Of a stretch of 64,000 nt of DNA, positions 43,314-50,807 are shown piece after piece (position 1 is the stretch's first letter; the number at the start of each line of letters is the position of its first letter). The position numbers were made by a program, and so were the translations under genes. The DNA is from Methylobacterium aquaticum (GTDB lineage Bacteria; Pseudomonadota; Alphaproteobacteria; Rhizobiales; Beijerinckiaceae): positions 5,849,501-5,913,500 of the forward strand of contig NZ_CP043627.1 in NCBI RefSeq assembly GCF_016804325.1, given 5' to 3'. The notes beneath the pieces were generated by a model. The model worked only from the letters and a program-made list of their open reading frames with translations. It searched no databases and was not told where the DNA came from.

Positions 43314-44627
43314 ATGAACAGATTGACAGTTGGACTGGCCGCGCTGCTGCTCAGCACTTCGGCCTATGCGCAGAACGCGGGCAGCCCGGGTGCCGGCGGC
43401 GCGCCGGGTCGCGGCGGCGAGATGAGCCAGTCCGGTCCGAAGGGCGGCCAGCTGGGCGCCGGCCAGCAGGCCCGCGGCGAGATGGGCAAGGGCATGGGCA
43501 ATGGCGAGGCCAGCAAGGCGGAGACCGGCAAGGCCGAAATGGGCCAGGCCCGGGCCGAGCAGGGCCGGCAAGGCGGCGCCAAAGACTCCGCCAAAGACTC
43601 CGCCATGAACAAGGACGGCGCGGCGGACCGCAAGGACGGGGCCCGCGACCGCGCCGAGACCGTACGCTCCGGCGAGCGCGGGGCCGACCGCGACACCCGC
43701 CTGGCGATGGACGAGCGCCGCGACGGCGATCGCCGGACGGAACGCCGCGACGACCGGGCCGACCGCTTCGAGCGCCGCGAGACCCGGACCGGTTTCCGCA
43801 GCGAGGCGCGCGAGGACCGGATCACCACGGTGGGCGGCCGCCGCTACGTGACGATCGGCGGCCAGCGGGTGATCTACGGCTCGCCGGAATATCGCCGCCT
43901 CGTCGTCGTCGAGCAGCGCGAGCAGCGGGTGCGGCCCGGCCGGGTCGAGTTCGTGACGATCCAGGGCCGCCGGGTGCGGGTCGGCTCGCCCGAGTACCGC
44001 CGCCTCGTCATCCGCGAGAAGAGCGGGCCGCGCCGGTACGTCGTGGTGCGCGGCCAGCGGGTGATCTACGGTTCGCCGGAGTATCGTCGCCTGATCGTGT
44101 CCGAGCGCACCGGCGCCGACCGGTACGTCGTGATCTCGGGCCGGCGCGTCCTCGTCGGCTCGCCGGAATATCGCCGCCTGTCGGTCAGCGAGCGGACCAG
44201 CGTCACCGGTAGCGTCCGCGGGCGTGAGGATGTCCGCAGCGAGCGCCGCGAGGACCGCCTGAGCCGCAGCGAGCAGCGCCGGGACAGCATCAACGACCGC
44301 GAGCGCAACCGCGACCTGTCGCGGGGCGAGATGAAGAACGAGGCCAAGGACCGGCGCGAGATGGGCGAGCGCAACGGCACCAAGCCCGAGCAGGCTGCCG
44401 GCAACCAGCCCGGCCGCACCGGGCCCGAGCGCGGCATGAACGAGCGTCAGGCGGGCGACCGCCAGATGGGCGGCCGCGGCACCGGGCCGGAGACCACCGG
44501 CAGCACCCAGCGCGGCGGCAAGTCGATGGACGGCAAGGCGATGGACGGCAAGCCGGAGGGCGGAGCCCGGTCGATGGAGGGCGGCGCCAAGGCCGGCCAG
44601 CCCGGCGGCGCCGGCGGCCGGATGTAA
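43314..44627 (+). CDS. Exported low-complexity protein with four tandem GSPEYRRL repeats
   Basis: A 437-residue protein with signal peptide MNRLTVGLAALLLSTSAYAQ (cleavage at about residue 19-20). Three zones follow: a Gly/Lys/Ala/Met-rich zone (about 21-100), an Arg/Asp/Glu-rich zone (about 100-175), then four repeats of about 30-40 residues (about 177-305), each with the form RYV.I.G.RV..GSPEYRRL.V.E, and a final Arg/Glu- then Gly/Met-rich zone. The repeats have alternating strand-turn character. No family is recognised. High charge and no cysteine suggest a disordered envelope or secreted protein with a repeated small beta unit. A strong terminator follows. Confidence 0.7.
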   Translation: MNRLTVGLAALLLSTSAYAQNAGSPGAGGAPGRGGEMSQSGPKGGQLGAGQQARGEMGKGMGNGEASKAETGKAEMGQARAEQGRQGGAKDSAKDSAMNKDGAADRKDGARDRAETVRSGERGADRDTRLAMDERRDGDRRTERRDDRADRFERRETRTGFRSEAREDRITTVGGRRYVTIGGQRVIYGSPEYRRLVVVEQREQRVRPGRVEFVTIQGRRVRVGSPEYRRLVIREKSGPRRYVVVRGQRVIYGSPEYRRLIVSERTGADRYVVISGRRVLVGSPEYRRLSVSERTSVTGSVRGREDVRSERREDRLSRSEQRRDSINDRERNRDLSRGEMKNEAKDRREMGERNGTKPEQAAGNQPGRTGPERGMNERQAGDRQMGGRGTGPETTGSTQRGGKSMDGKAMDGKPEGGARSMEGGAKAGQPGGAGGRM

Positions 44628-44656
44628 CCCGGCTTTCCCACGTCCGATGATGAACG

Positions 44657-44687
44657 AGGCCGGCCCCGGGGCTCCCGGGGCCGGCCT
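44657..44687 (+). terminator. Hairpin terminator after the repeat protein gene
   Basis: Stem aggccggccccggg / cccggggccggcct (14 base pairs) with a three-base loop, 30 bases after the stop codon, followed by tcgcgcg rather than a T run. The symmetry is perfect. Confidence 0.75.
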
Positions 44688-45012
44688 TCGCGCGTCGGCG
44701 GGGGCGCGACGCGCGTGAGGCGGCGCGTTGCGGCAATGGAGCGCCCGGGCCCCGATGTGATTGTGCTCACCCGGGTCATGCGCTACCGCCGACACGGCCC
44801 GCGCCGGCCGCCCCAGTCCCGCCCGGTTGAGGCCGCATGACGGCGGCCGCGAGCGTCGCGCAAGCGGACGCGTTCGGGAGGACCAGGATGCCGAGGCGCG
44901 AGCCCATCCCCATCATCGGCCCGGACGGCTCGTCCGCCCGCGTCGCCCCGCCCGTCCGGCCCGCCCCTGCCGGCGCCCCCACCCCTCCCAGCCGAGCAGA
45001 TTCGACGCGCAG

Positions 45013-46647
45013 ATGCTGAAAACCGCCATCGTCGCGGCGCGGGACCGCCAGCGCCTCCAGGAAATCGCCGGCATCCTGATCGGCTTCGGGGTCAACAAGG
45101 TCGTCGACCGGCTCGGTCTGCGGGCGATCCCGCGGCTCTCCTGGCGCAGCGCCCCCGCCGTCGACCTCACCCGCCTGTCGCAGCCCGAGCGCCTGCGCCG
45201 GGCGATCGAGGCCTTGGGGCCCACCTTCATCAAGCTCGGCCAGGTCCTGGCGAGCCGGGCCGACCTGCTCGCGCCGCAATGGACGGAAGAGCTCGGCAAG
45301 CTGCACGACAAGGTCGCGCCGCTGCCCTGGGAGGTGATCCGGCCCCAGCTCGAGGCCGATCTCGGCGCCCCGCCCGCCGAGATCTTTTCGGAATTCGACA
45401 CCAACCCGATCGCCTCGGCGTCGATCGCCCAGGTCTACCGGGCCAAGCTCGAGACCGGCGAGGACGTGATCGTCAAGGTCCGGCGCCCGGGCCTGCAAAA
45501 GATCATCGAGGCGGACCTGCGGCTCCTGTCGCATGCCTCGCGCATCGTCGAGACCGAGTGGCCCGAGATGGCCCGCTACCGGCCGACCGAGCAGATGCGC
45601 CACATCGCCAACGGCCTGCGCGAGGAGCTCGACCTCGCCAACGAGGGCCGCAACTGCGAGATGCTGGCGGCGCTCTTCCCCGACCGCGACGACGTCGTGT
45701 TCCCGAAGGTCTACTGGGAATACACCTCCGAGCGGGTGCTGGTGCAGGAATTCATCCACGGCATCCCGCCGACGGACGCCAGACGCCTGGAGGAGGCCGG
45801 GCTCGACCGCAAGGTGCTGGCCCAGCGCGGCGTCGACGCCTTCCTGCAGATGGCGATGATCGAGGGGCTGTTCCACGCCGATCCCCATCCGGGCAACCTC
45901 CTGGCGATGCCCGGCAACCGCATCGCCTTCATCGATTTCGGCATCGTCGGCCGGCTGTCGCAGCGCCGCCGCTCGCAGCTCCTGATGCTGATCGGCGCGA
46001 TGCTGCAGGAGGATGCCGACGGGCTGATGGCGGTGCTGCTCGACTGGACCGGCGCCAGCAACCCGGATCTCACCAAGCTCGAGGCGGCCTCGCAATCCTT
46101 CGTCACCCGCCATAACGGCGCGACGCTCAATCTCGGCCTGGTGCTCACCGACTTCATGACCATGGCGCGCGAGAACGACCTCGCGATGCCGACCGACCTC
46201 GCGATCCTGTTCAAGGGCCTGGTCACGGCCGACGGCGTGATGCGCCAGCTCGACCCGGCCTTCGACCTGTTCGCGGCCGCCGGCCCGACCGTCAGCCGCC
46301 ACATGCGGCAGCAATTCTCGGTCAAGGACCTCAAGGGCCGGTTCCAGGGCCTGGCGACCGGGCTCTACGGCGCCGCCTCCGAGCTGCCGACCCTGATCCA
46401 CCTGATGCTGGTGCGGCTCAAGCAGGGCCGCGTCACGGTGGAGATCGAGCTCAAGGGCATGGACAAGCTGACCCGCGGGATCGAGCGCGCCGCCGCCCGG
46501 GTCGCGGTCGGCCTGGTGGTGGCGGCCTTCGCCACCCAGCTCGCCCCGCGGCTGATGGAGCACGGCACCCCGGCCTTCGCCACCATCGGCATCCTGGTGC
46601 TGACGATCGGGATCGGCTGGATCCTGCTGCTGGCCCGCAACCGCTGA
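45013..46647 (+). CDS. ubiB: UbiB/ABC1/ADCK family kinase-like protein
   Basis: A 544-residue ABC1 atypical kinase, required for ubiquinone biosynthesis in proteobacteria. The KxGQ motif FIKLGQVLASRADLL (about 75-89), the A-rich loop ASASIAQVYRAKL (in place of a glycine-rich loop), the ion-binding/catalytic HADPHPGNLL and IDFGIVGRLSQ are intact. Two hydrophobic helices at the C-terminus (about 492-512 and 520-540) anchor it in the inner membrane. The ATG at 45013 begins the family N-terminus MLKTAIVAARDRQRLQEIAG. An open frame upstream in another register could encode a short Pro-rich leader but is unsupported. Confidence 0.92.
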   Translation: MLKTAIVAARDRQRLQEIAGILIGFGVNKVVDRLGLRAIPRLSWRSAPAVDLTRLSQPERLRRAIEALGPTFIKLGQVLASRADLLAPQWTEELGKLHDKVAPLPWEVIRPQLEADLGAPPAEIFSEFDTNPIASASIAQVYRAKLETGEDVIVKVRRPGLQKIIEADLRLLSHASRIVETEWPEMARYRPTEQMRHIANGLREELDLANEGRNCEMLAALFPDRDDVVFPKVYWEYTSERVLVQEFIHGIPPTDARRLEEAGLDRKVLAQRGVDAFLQMAMIEGLFHADPHPGNLLAMPGNRIAFIDFGIVGRLSQRRRSQLLMLIGAMLQEDADGLMAVLLDWTGASNPDLTKLEAASQSFVTRHNGATLNLGLVLTDFMTMARENDLAMPTDLAILFKGLVTADGVMRQLDPAFDLFAAAGPTVSRHMRQQFSVKDLKGRFQGLATGLYGAASELPTLIHLMLVRLKQGRVTVEIELKGMDKLTRGIERAAARVAVGLVVAAFATQLAPRLMEHGTPAFATIGILVLTIGIGWILLLARNR

Positions 46648-46656
46648 GGCAACGAA

Positions 46657-46688
46657 GAGGGGCCGCCCCGCTGGCGGGGCGGCCCCTC
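46657..46688. terminator. Bidirectional hairpin terminator between ubiB and a convergent small gene
   Basis: A perfect 14-base-pair stem gaggggccgccccg / cggggcggcccctc with a four-base loop, ten bases after the ubiB stop, followed by ccccctt. It can serve both converging genes. Confidence 0.8.
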
Positions 46689-46713
46689 CCCCTTCTCGAT
46701 GTCGAGGCCTCGC

Positions 46714-46911
46714 TCAGGCGGCGAGGCGGCGGTTGCGCTTGCGGGCGTGCAGGTCCTGGGCCGCCCGGGTGGCATGGCGCGGGCTGCGGAAGATCTGGCC
46801 TTCCAGGGTGTGGAAGTCCGGATGGGCGGAGAAGAAGCGGAAGCCGTCGGTCTCGGGAACGACGATGCCGGCAGAGGTCTCGCCGATCTCGACGATGCGG
46901 GCGGGCTGCAT
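46714..46911 (-). CDS. Small hypothetical protein
   Basis: A 65-residue protein, MQPARIVEIGETSAGIVVPE at the start, with an aromatic middle (GFRFFSAHPDFHTLEG) and a basic C-terminus (HARKRNRRLAA). It has the look of the small conserved proteins that are frequent in Methylobacterium; no family known. It ends close to the terminator shared with ubiB. The basic tail might bind nucleic acid, which is only a guess. Confidence 0.55.
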   Translation of the reverse strand: MQPARIVEIGETSAGIVVPETDGFRFFSAHPDFHTLEGQIFRSPRHATRAAQDLHARKRNRRLAA

Positions 46912-47483
46912 GGGCGTATGTCTCCGGTCGCGGCCGCCCCTCTGGGGCGCCGCGGGAATGCCTCGAATAAGCTTAGCAAGAGTCGGGCCGGTCTCGGGCG
47001 GCCCGGGCGGGCGGCGCGCAGGTTCAGGCGCGGCGGCCGCCGCGGCGACACGGGGTCCCGAAAGCCGGGAACGGGCTGCAGGCCGAGGGCATGCGGTACA
47101 GCGACATCGCTGACATCTCCGGGTTGGCCCTGAGGCGCCGCATGGGCGCCGGGGTGCTTTAGCGTTTGGTCTCGCGGCGCAATCGCCTCAAATCACCGCG
47201 GCAAGGGGCCGTGTCGTCGACCCCTGAAGGCCCGGGCAAGATCGGCCGGATGGACGCCACTGTCAACGAGAATGTTCTTTTTATGGAACAACTTGAAAGA
47301 CAAGAAGCTTTCTCTCCGAAGCGAGACCGGAGCATGATCGCTGCGTCACCGCCGAAACCGACGTCATTGTCTCGTGCGCGATCGAGTTCCGTTCTATAAA
47401 ACAAACGCCTGGATGGTCGCGCACCCTGGCGCGCCATCGCCGCGTGGCGCAGGATGCAGGCCTGGACGAACCGGAGACCGCCG
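46912..47483. other. Intergenic region without a supported gene
   Basis: About 570 bases. The first 250 are GC-rich; the stretch around 47260-47420 is AT-richer (attctttttatggaacaact) and may hold a promoter for the cupin gene. Short open frames here have no start signals or recognisable composition. Confidence 0.4.
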
Positions 47484-48017
47484 ATGTCGGACGAACCCCA
47501 CGATCACGCCCACGGCCATTCCCATCACCACCCGCACGACGCCCCCCACTCTCCCGACGAGGCACGCTGGAAGCACGACGGCGTCCGGGTGATCACCGGC
47601 GACAAGCTCGATCCCAATACCGCGCAGACCCCCGGGATGTTCCGCCAGGCGGCGATCAACCACGCCCGGGTCGGGGCGCAGAAGATCTGGGCCGGCACGG
47701 TGGCGATCGAGCCCGACGCCAAGACCGGCGTGCACCATCACGGCGCGCTCGAGAGCGTGATCTATGTCGTGCGCGGCCGTGCCCGGATGCGCTGGGGCGA
47801 GCGGCTGGAATTCGTCGCCGAGGCGGGCCCGGGCGACTTCATCTACGTGCCTCCGTTCGTACCGCACCAGGAGATCAACGCCTCGCCGGACGAGGCGCTG
47901 GAATGCGTCCTGGTGCGCTCCGACAACGAGGCGGTGGTGGTCAACATCACCGACATCGAGCCCGTCGAGCGGCCCGAGGCCGTCTACTGGGTCGACCCGA
48001 TCCACAAGCACCCGTGA
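47484..48017 (+). CDS. Cupin-domain protein with a His-rich N-terminus
   Basis: A 177-residue protein. The N-terminal 30 residues are very His-rich (DHAHGHSHHHPHDAPHS), a possible metal-binding tail. The cupin fold follows: motif 1 GVHHHGALESVIYVVRGRAR with three His and a Glu, motif 2 GDFIYVPPFVPHQEIN with Pro and His. All metal ligands are present. Substrate unknown; similar proteins are annotated only as cupins. The ATG at 47484 is used; an in-frame TTG/CTG-type start upstream is less likely. Confidence 0.88.
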   Translation: MSDEPHDHAHGHSHHHPHDAPHSPDEARWKHDGVRVITGDKLDPNTAQTPGMFRQAAINHARVGAQKIWAGTVAIEPDAKTGVHHHGALESVIYVVRGRARMRWGERLEFVAEAGPGDFIYVPPFVPHQEINASPDEALECVLVRSDNEAVVVNITDIEPVERPEAVYWVDPIHKHP

Positions 48018-48324
48018 CCGCCTCGGACGCCGCAGGGGCGGGATAACGCGGCAGAGTAATCCCAGTTCCATACCGCCTGTTTCGAGGCGCCATCCGTGTC
48101 CCGCGGGGCGATGTCGCAGGTTTCGCCCCGGAACCGCCGCCTCTGCATTGCGCCGGCAGCGGATCGGCGGGACGGCAGCGCGGCCGGGCGCCTGACAGGA
48201 CAGTGGCCCCGGCGCATCAGGTCTCGCGACGACTTGCAGGCTGTGGATTTCGAGCGTTCGCTTAACCTCCTGTTAAGCACGCTGCGCGACCCTCGGGACA
48301 ATTCCTGATCATCCCGAGGTTCCC
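48018..48324. other. Intergenic region with a CtrA-type palindrome
   Basis: About 307 bases between the cupin and the small gene at 48325. Apart from the palindrome at 48260-48278 I see no further structure and no gene. Confidence 0.4.
48260..48278. promoter_or_regulatory. Candidate CtrA binding site (TTAA-N7-TTAA), also a perfect palindrome
   Basis: GCTTAAC (48260-48266), ctcct, GTTAAGC (48272-48278). It contains TTAA-N7-TTAA, the core of the alphaproteobacterial cell-cycle regulator CtrA site, inside a seven-base inverted repeat. It lies 46 bases upstream of the ATG at 48325, a usual operator or promoter distance. Eight A/T bases in fixed spacing are rare by chance in DNA this GC-rich. Confidence 0.45.
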
Positions 48325-48669
48325 ATGCCCGCGCAGCAGGCCCGCCTGCCTTTCTCCGACGACTGCCCCGTCTCCCTCGACGTGCTCGGCTCGCTCTATC
48401 GCGGCGACGCGGAGGTGGTGGAGACGGTCCTCGCCGACATCCCGTCCGCGACCCGCGCCCGCCTCGCGACCTACCTGTACGGCAAGAGCCACCTCCACGC
48501 GCTGGGCCTGCGCGTCGCCTCCGCCTGCACCGAGACCGACCTGGTGCGGGTGGCCGGCCATGCCGGGGCGGTGCTGTTCGCCCAGTCCCGCACCGCGCCG
48601 CGCAGCACCGAGATCCGCCATCCCGGCCAGCGCCGCATCAGCCTCGCCGGCAGCCGCTCCGTCGCCTGA
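48325..48669 (+). CDS. Small hypothetical protein
   Basis: A 114-residue protein beginning MPAQQARLPFSDDCPVSLDV, with a helical middle (EVVETVLADIPSATRARLAT) and a Ser/Arg-rich end. No domain recognised. A CtrA-type palindrome lies upstream, so it may be under cell-cycle control. It is the last gene before the tRNA-Ser that carries the island, so it belongs to the core genome. Confidence 0.6.
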   Translation: MPAQQARLPFSDDCPVSLDVLGSLYRGDAEVVETVLADIPSATRARLATYLYGKSHLHALGLRVASACTETDLVRVAGHAGAVLFAQSRTAPRSTEIRHPGQRRISLAGSRSVA

Positions 48670-48758
48670 TCACGAAATTTCGGGTTCTCGCCGATCCCCG
48701 CTTGTGGTCCGGCGAAAACCCATGCTAAAGCCCCGCCTGCGCTGGCGACGGCGCCCGC

Positions 48759-48848
48759 GGAGAGGTGGCAGAGCGGTTGAATGCACCGCACTCGAAATGC
48801 GGCATGGGCGCAAGTCCATCGGGGGTTCGAATCCCTCCCTCTCCGCCA
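48759..48848 (+). tRNA. tRNA-Ser (anticodon CGA), likely integration site
   Basis: Ninety bases including an encoded CCA. The acceptor stem is GGAGAGG (48759-48765) with CCTCTCC (48838-48844), discriminator G, then CCA. The anticodon loop ctCGAaa gives anticodon CGA at 48793-48795, flanked by stem ccgca/tgcgg. A long variable arm (catgggcgcaagtccatc) and the T-arm gggggttcgaatccctcc confirm the serine type. A tyrosine integrase starts 86 bases downstream on the same strand, so the tRNA 3' end is the probable attachment core. Confidence 0.97.
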
Positions 48849-48933
48849 GGCTTGCTAAAAGCTCAATCAATCCGGTAAGTTGCTGTTCCGCAACGGTTTC
48901 GTACGGCCCGACTGGTACATTCGGGTGGTACAT

Positions 48934-50466
48934 ATGCCCCTGCCGATGGCACGTCCCTGGAAGCACCCCGATAGCGGCATCTACTACGTCCGGAAGGCCG
49001 TCCCGGTCTCGCTGCGTTCGCTTGTCGGCCGCTCCATCGAGAAGCTGAGCCTCCGCACGAAGGATCCAGATGAGGCCCGCGCCCGGTTTGCCGATGCGGT
49101 TCGGGAAATCGAGGCGCGTTGGGCCACGCTTGCCGCTGGACCTTCGGCACTAAGTGAGCGCGAAGCGCACGAACACGCCTCCCCCGTTTGGGGCGACTGG
49201 GTCGCCCTCCACCGCGATAATCCAAGTCGCAATCCGTGGCGGACCGATCTCTTCGAGCGCCTGTGGCGAAACAGGAGGGCCGGCCTGTGGGGTCGTCCGG
49301 ACCTGATTCATCAAGTCCTCCACGGCGAGTACGCCGACCGCGGCGAGGACGGGATGGAAGTGCTCTGCTACGAGCACGCCGATCAGCTCATTGAAGCGAA
49401 GGGACTGGTCGTCGATAAGGACGGTCGTCGCACCCTCGCCAAGGCGGTCGGGGCGGCACTCCAGCGCGCCAGCCTGACCCTAGAGCGTTTCGCGCTTGGC
49501 GATGTGGGTGACGAAGCACCGCCTGTGCGACCTCGCTTTGCAGCCTCTGTGCCCGCCGCCAAGGCCTCGCCGTCGAAGGTCGAGTTCGATGAACTCGTGA
49601 AAGGCTGGGCCGCCGAGCGCAAACCGGCCGAGAAGACGCTTTACGATTGGAAGCGCGTGATGGTGCAGCTCGCCGAGTTTCTTGGGCATCGCGACGCAGC
49701 CCGGGTCACGAGCGAGGATCTGATCGCCTGGAAGAACAGCCTCGTCGCGTCCGGGCTTGCCGCAAAAACCATCCGTGAAAGCCGGCTCGCACCCGTTCGA
49801 GCGATCCTGAGGTGGGGCGTCGATAACCGCCGGCTCGCCGAGAATCCCGCCGAGCGGATCACGATCAGCGTCAAACAGAAGCCGGGACAGGGCAAGCGCG
49901 GCTTCAAGGACGCCGAGGCCACCCAGATCTTGCAGGCGGCTGCTGCCGAGAGCGATCCGGTTAAGCGTTGGGTGCCACTTGTCTGCGCGTACTCGGGTGC
50001 GCGGCTGTCGGAGGTGTGCCAGCTGCGCGTTCAAGATATCAGCGAGATCGACGGGATCCCCGTAATGCACTTCGATGCCGAGGCCGGGTCGCTGAAGAAT
50101 GTCGGCTCGGAGCGGACGGTGCCCCTGCACTCCGCGCTCATCGCGGCCGGCTTCCTTGATTTTGTAGGCCACCAGAAGGCCGGGCCGTTGTTCCCCGATT
50201 TGCCGCCGGACAAGTTCGGCAAGCGCGGCGGCAACGGAACCAAGATTCTCGGTCGATGGGTTCGCGGGCTCGGCCTAACCGATCCACGCCTTGCCCCGAA
50301 TCACTCGTGGCGGCACCGCTTCAAAACGCTGGCGCGAAATCATGGCCTTGCTAGCGATGTGACTGATGCGATCACCGGACATGCGCATCGATCGGTTGGG
50401 GACGGATATGGTGAGTATGACGTTCAGGCGATGAAGAGAGAAATCGAAAAAATTCCCAGGCCATAG
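48934..50466 (+). CDS. Tyrosine-type site-specific integrase with DUF6538-like N-terminus
   Basis: A 510-residue phage-type integrase. The N-terminal segment HPDSGIYYVRKAVPVSLRSL with VGRSIEKLSLRTKDPDEAR is the DUF6538-type arm-binding region. A SAM-like core-binding domain lies near residues 225-310. The catalytic domain has the first Arg in YSGARLSEVCQL, the HxxR box in HSWRHRF, and the final HAHRSVGDGYGEY with the nucleophile tyrosine. All catalytic residues appear intact. It probably catalyses integration at the tRNA-Ser just upstream. The ATG at 48934 is chosen; an earlier start at 48880 is possible. Confidence 0.92.
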   Translation: MPLPMARPWKHPDSGIYYVRKAVPVSLRSLVGRSIEKLSLRTKDPDEARARFADAVREIEARWATLAAGPSALSEREAHEHASPVWGDWVALHRDNPSRNPWRTDLFERLWRNRRAGLWGRPDLIHQVLHGEYADRGEDGMEVLCYEHADQLIEAKGLVVDKDGRRTLAKAVGAALQRASLTLERFALGDVGDEAPPVRPRFAASVPAAKASPSKVEFDELVKGWAAERKPAEKTLYDWKRVMVQLAEFLGHRDAARVTSEDLIAWKNSLVASGLAAKTIRESRLAPVRAILRWGVDNRRLAENPAERITISVKQKPGQGKRGFKDAEATQILQAAAAESDPVKRWVPLVCAYSGARLSEVCQLRVQDISEIDGIPVMHFDAEAGSLKNVGSERTVPLHSALIAAGFLDFVGHQKAGPLFPDLPPDKFGKRGGNGTKILGRWVRGLGLTDPRLAPNHSWRHRFKTLARNHGLASDVTDAITGHAHRSVGDGYGEYDVQAMKREIEKIPRP

Positions 50467-50807
50467 CTGCGAGTCGGCGGCCTAGAAATATACACAAAAT
50501 AGGTTAAGTACACACAGATCGCAAAAGATAATCTATAATAGAAATATCGCCTACAGTACCTTGAGACTGCCTTCGTCAAGGCTCAGCGAGCAGCCGAACG
50601 AGCAGCACGCGAAAACGTGCCTCCTTCCAGACCCATGAGCCGCCGGCACTGGAGGAGCGCAAGGGGCGGGAAGCAGTCTTTGCGTCGATGCCTGCGACTG
50701 GATCTCAGTACAAGACTCGACGTCGCCGTTATCCCACGGGGTGCATCGGTGCTGGCGGCAGTGTCGCAGTCCAAACGAACTACGCCAGAGCGTCCACCCC
50801 GGACGGA
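50467..50807. other. AT-richer gap in the island, no supported gene
   Basis: About 340 bases between integrase and hamB, which point towards each other. The first 70 bases are AT-rich (aaatatacacaaaataggtt). The rest has moderate GC and short open frames in several registers without start signals; it may be a decayed gene fragment, but I cannot identify it. Confidence 0.4.

Noticed and set aside
44837..45019. Possible 60-residue gene upstream of ubiB
   Set aside because: Pro/Ala-rich, overlaps the ubiB start, no ribosome binding site; could be a frameshifted leader but there is no support.
47266..47300. gttctttttatggaac as a second LexA-type site
   Set aside because: The half-sites are inverted (GTTC and GAAC) rather than direct repeats, so it does not match the alphaproteobacterial consensus.
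47166..47399. Possible 77-residue gene before the cupin
   Set aside because: No start signal, no recognisable composition, and overlaps a likely promoter region.
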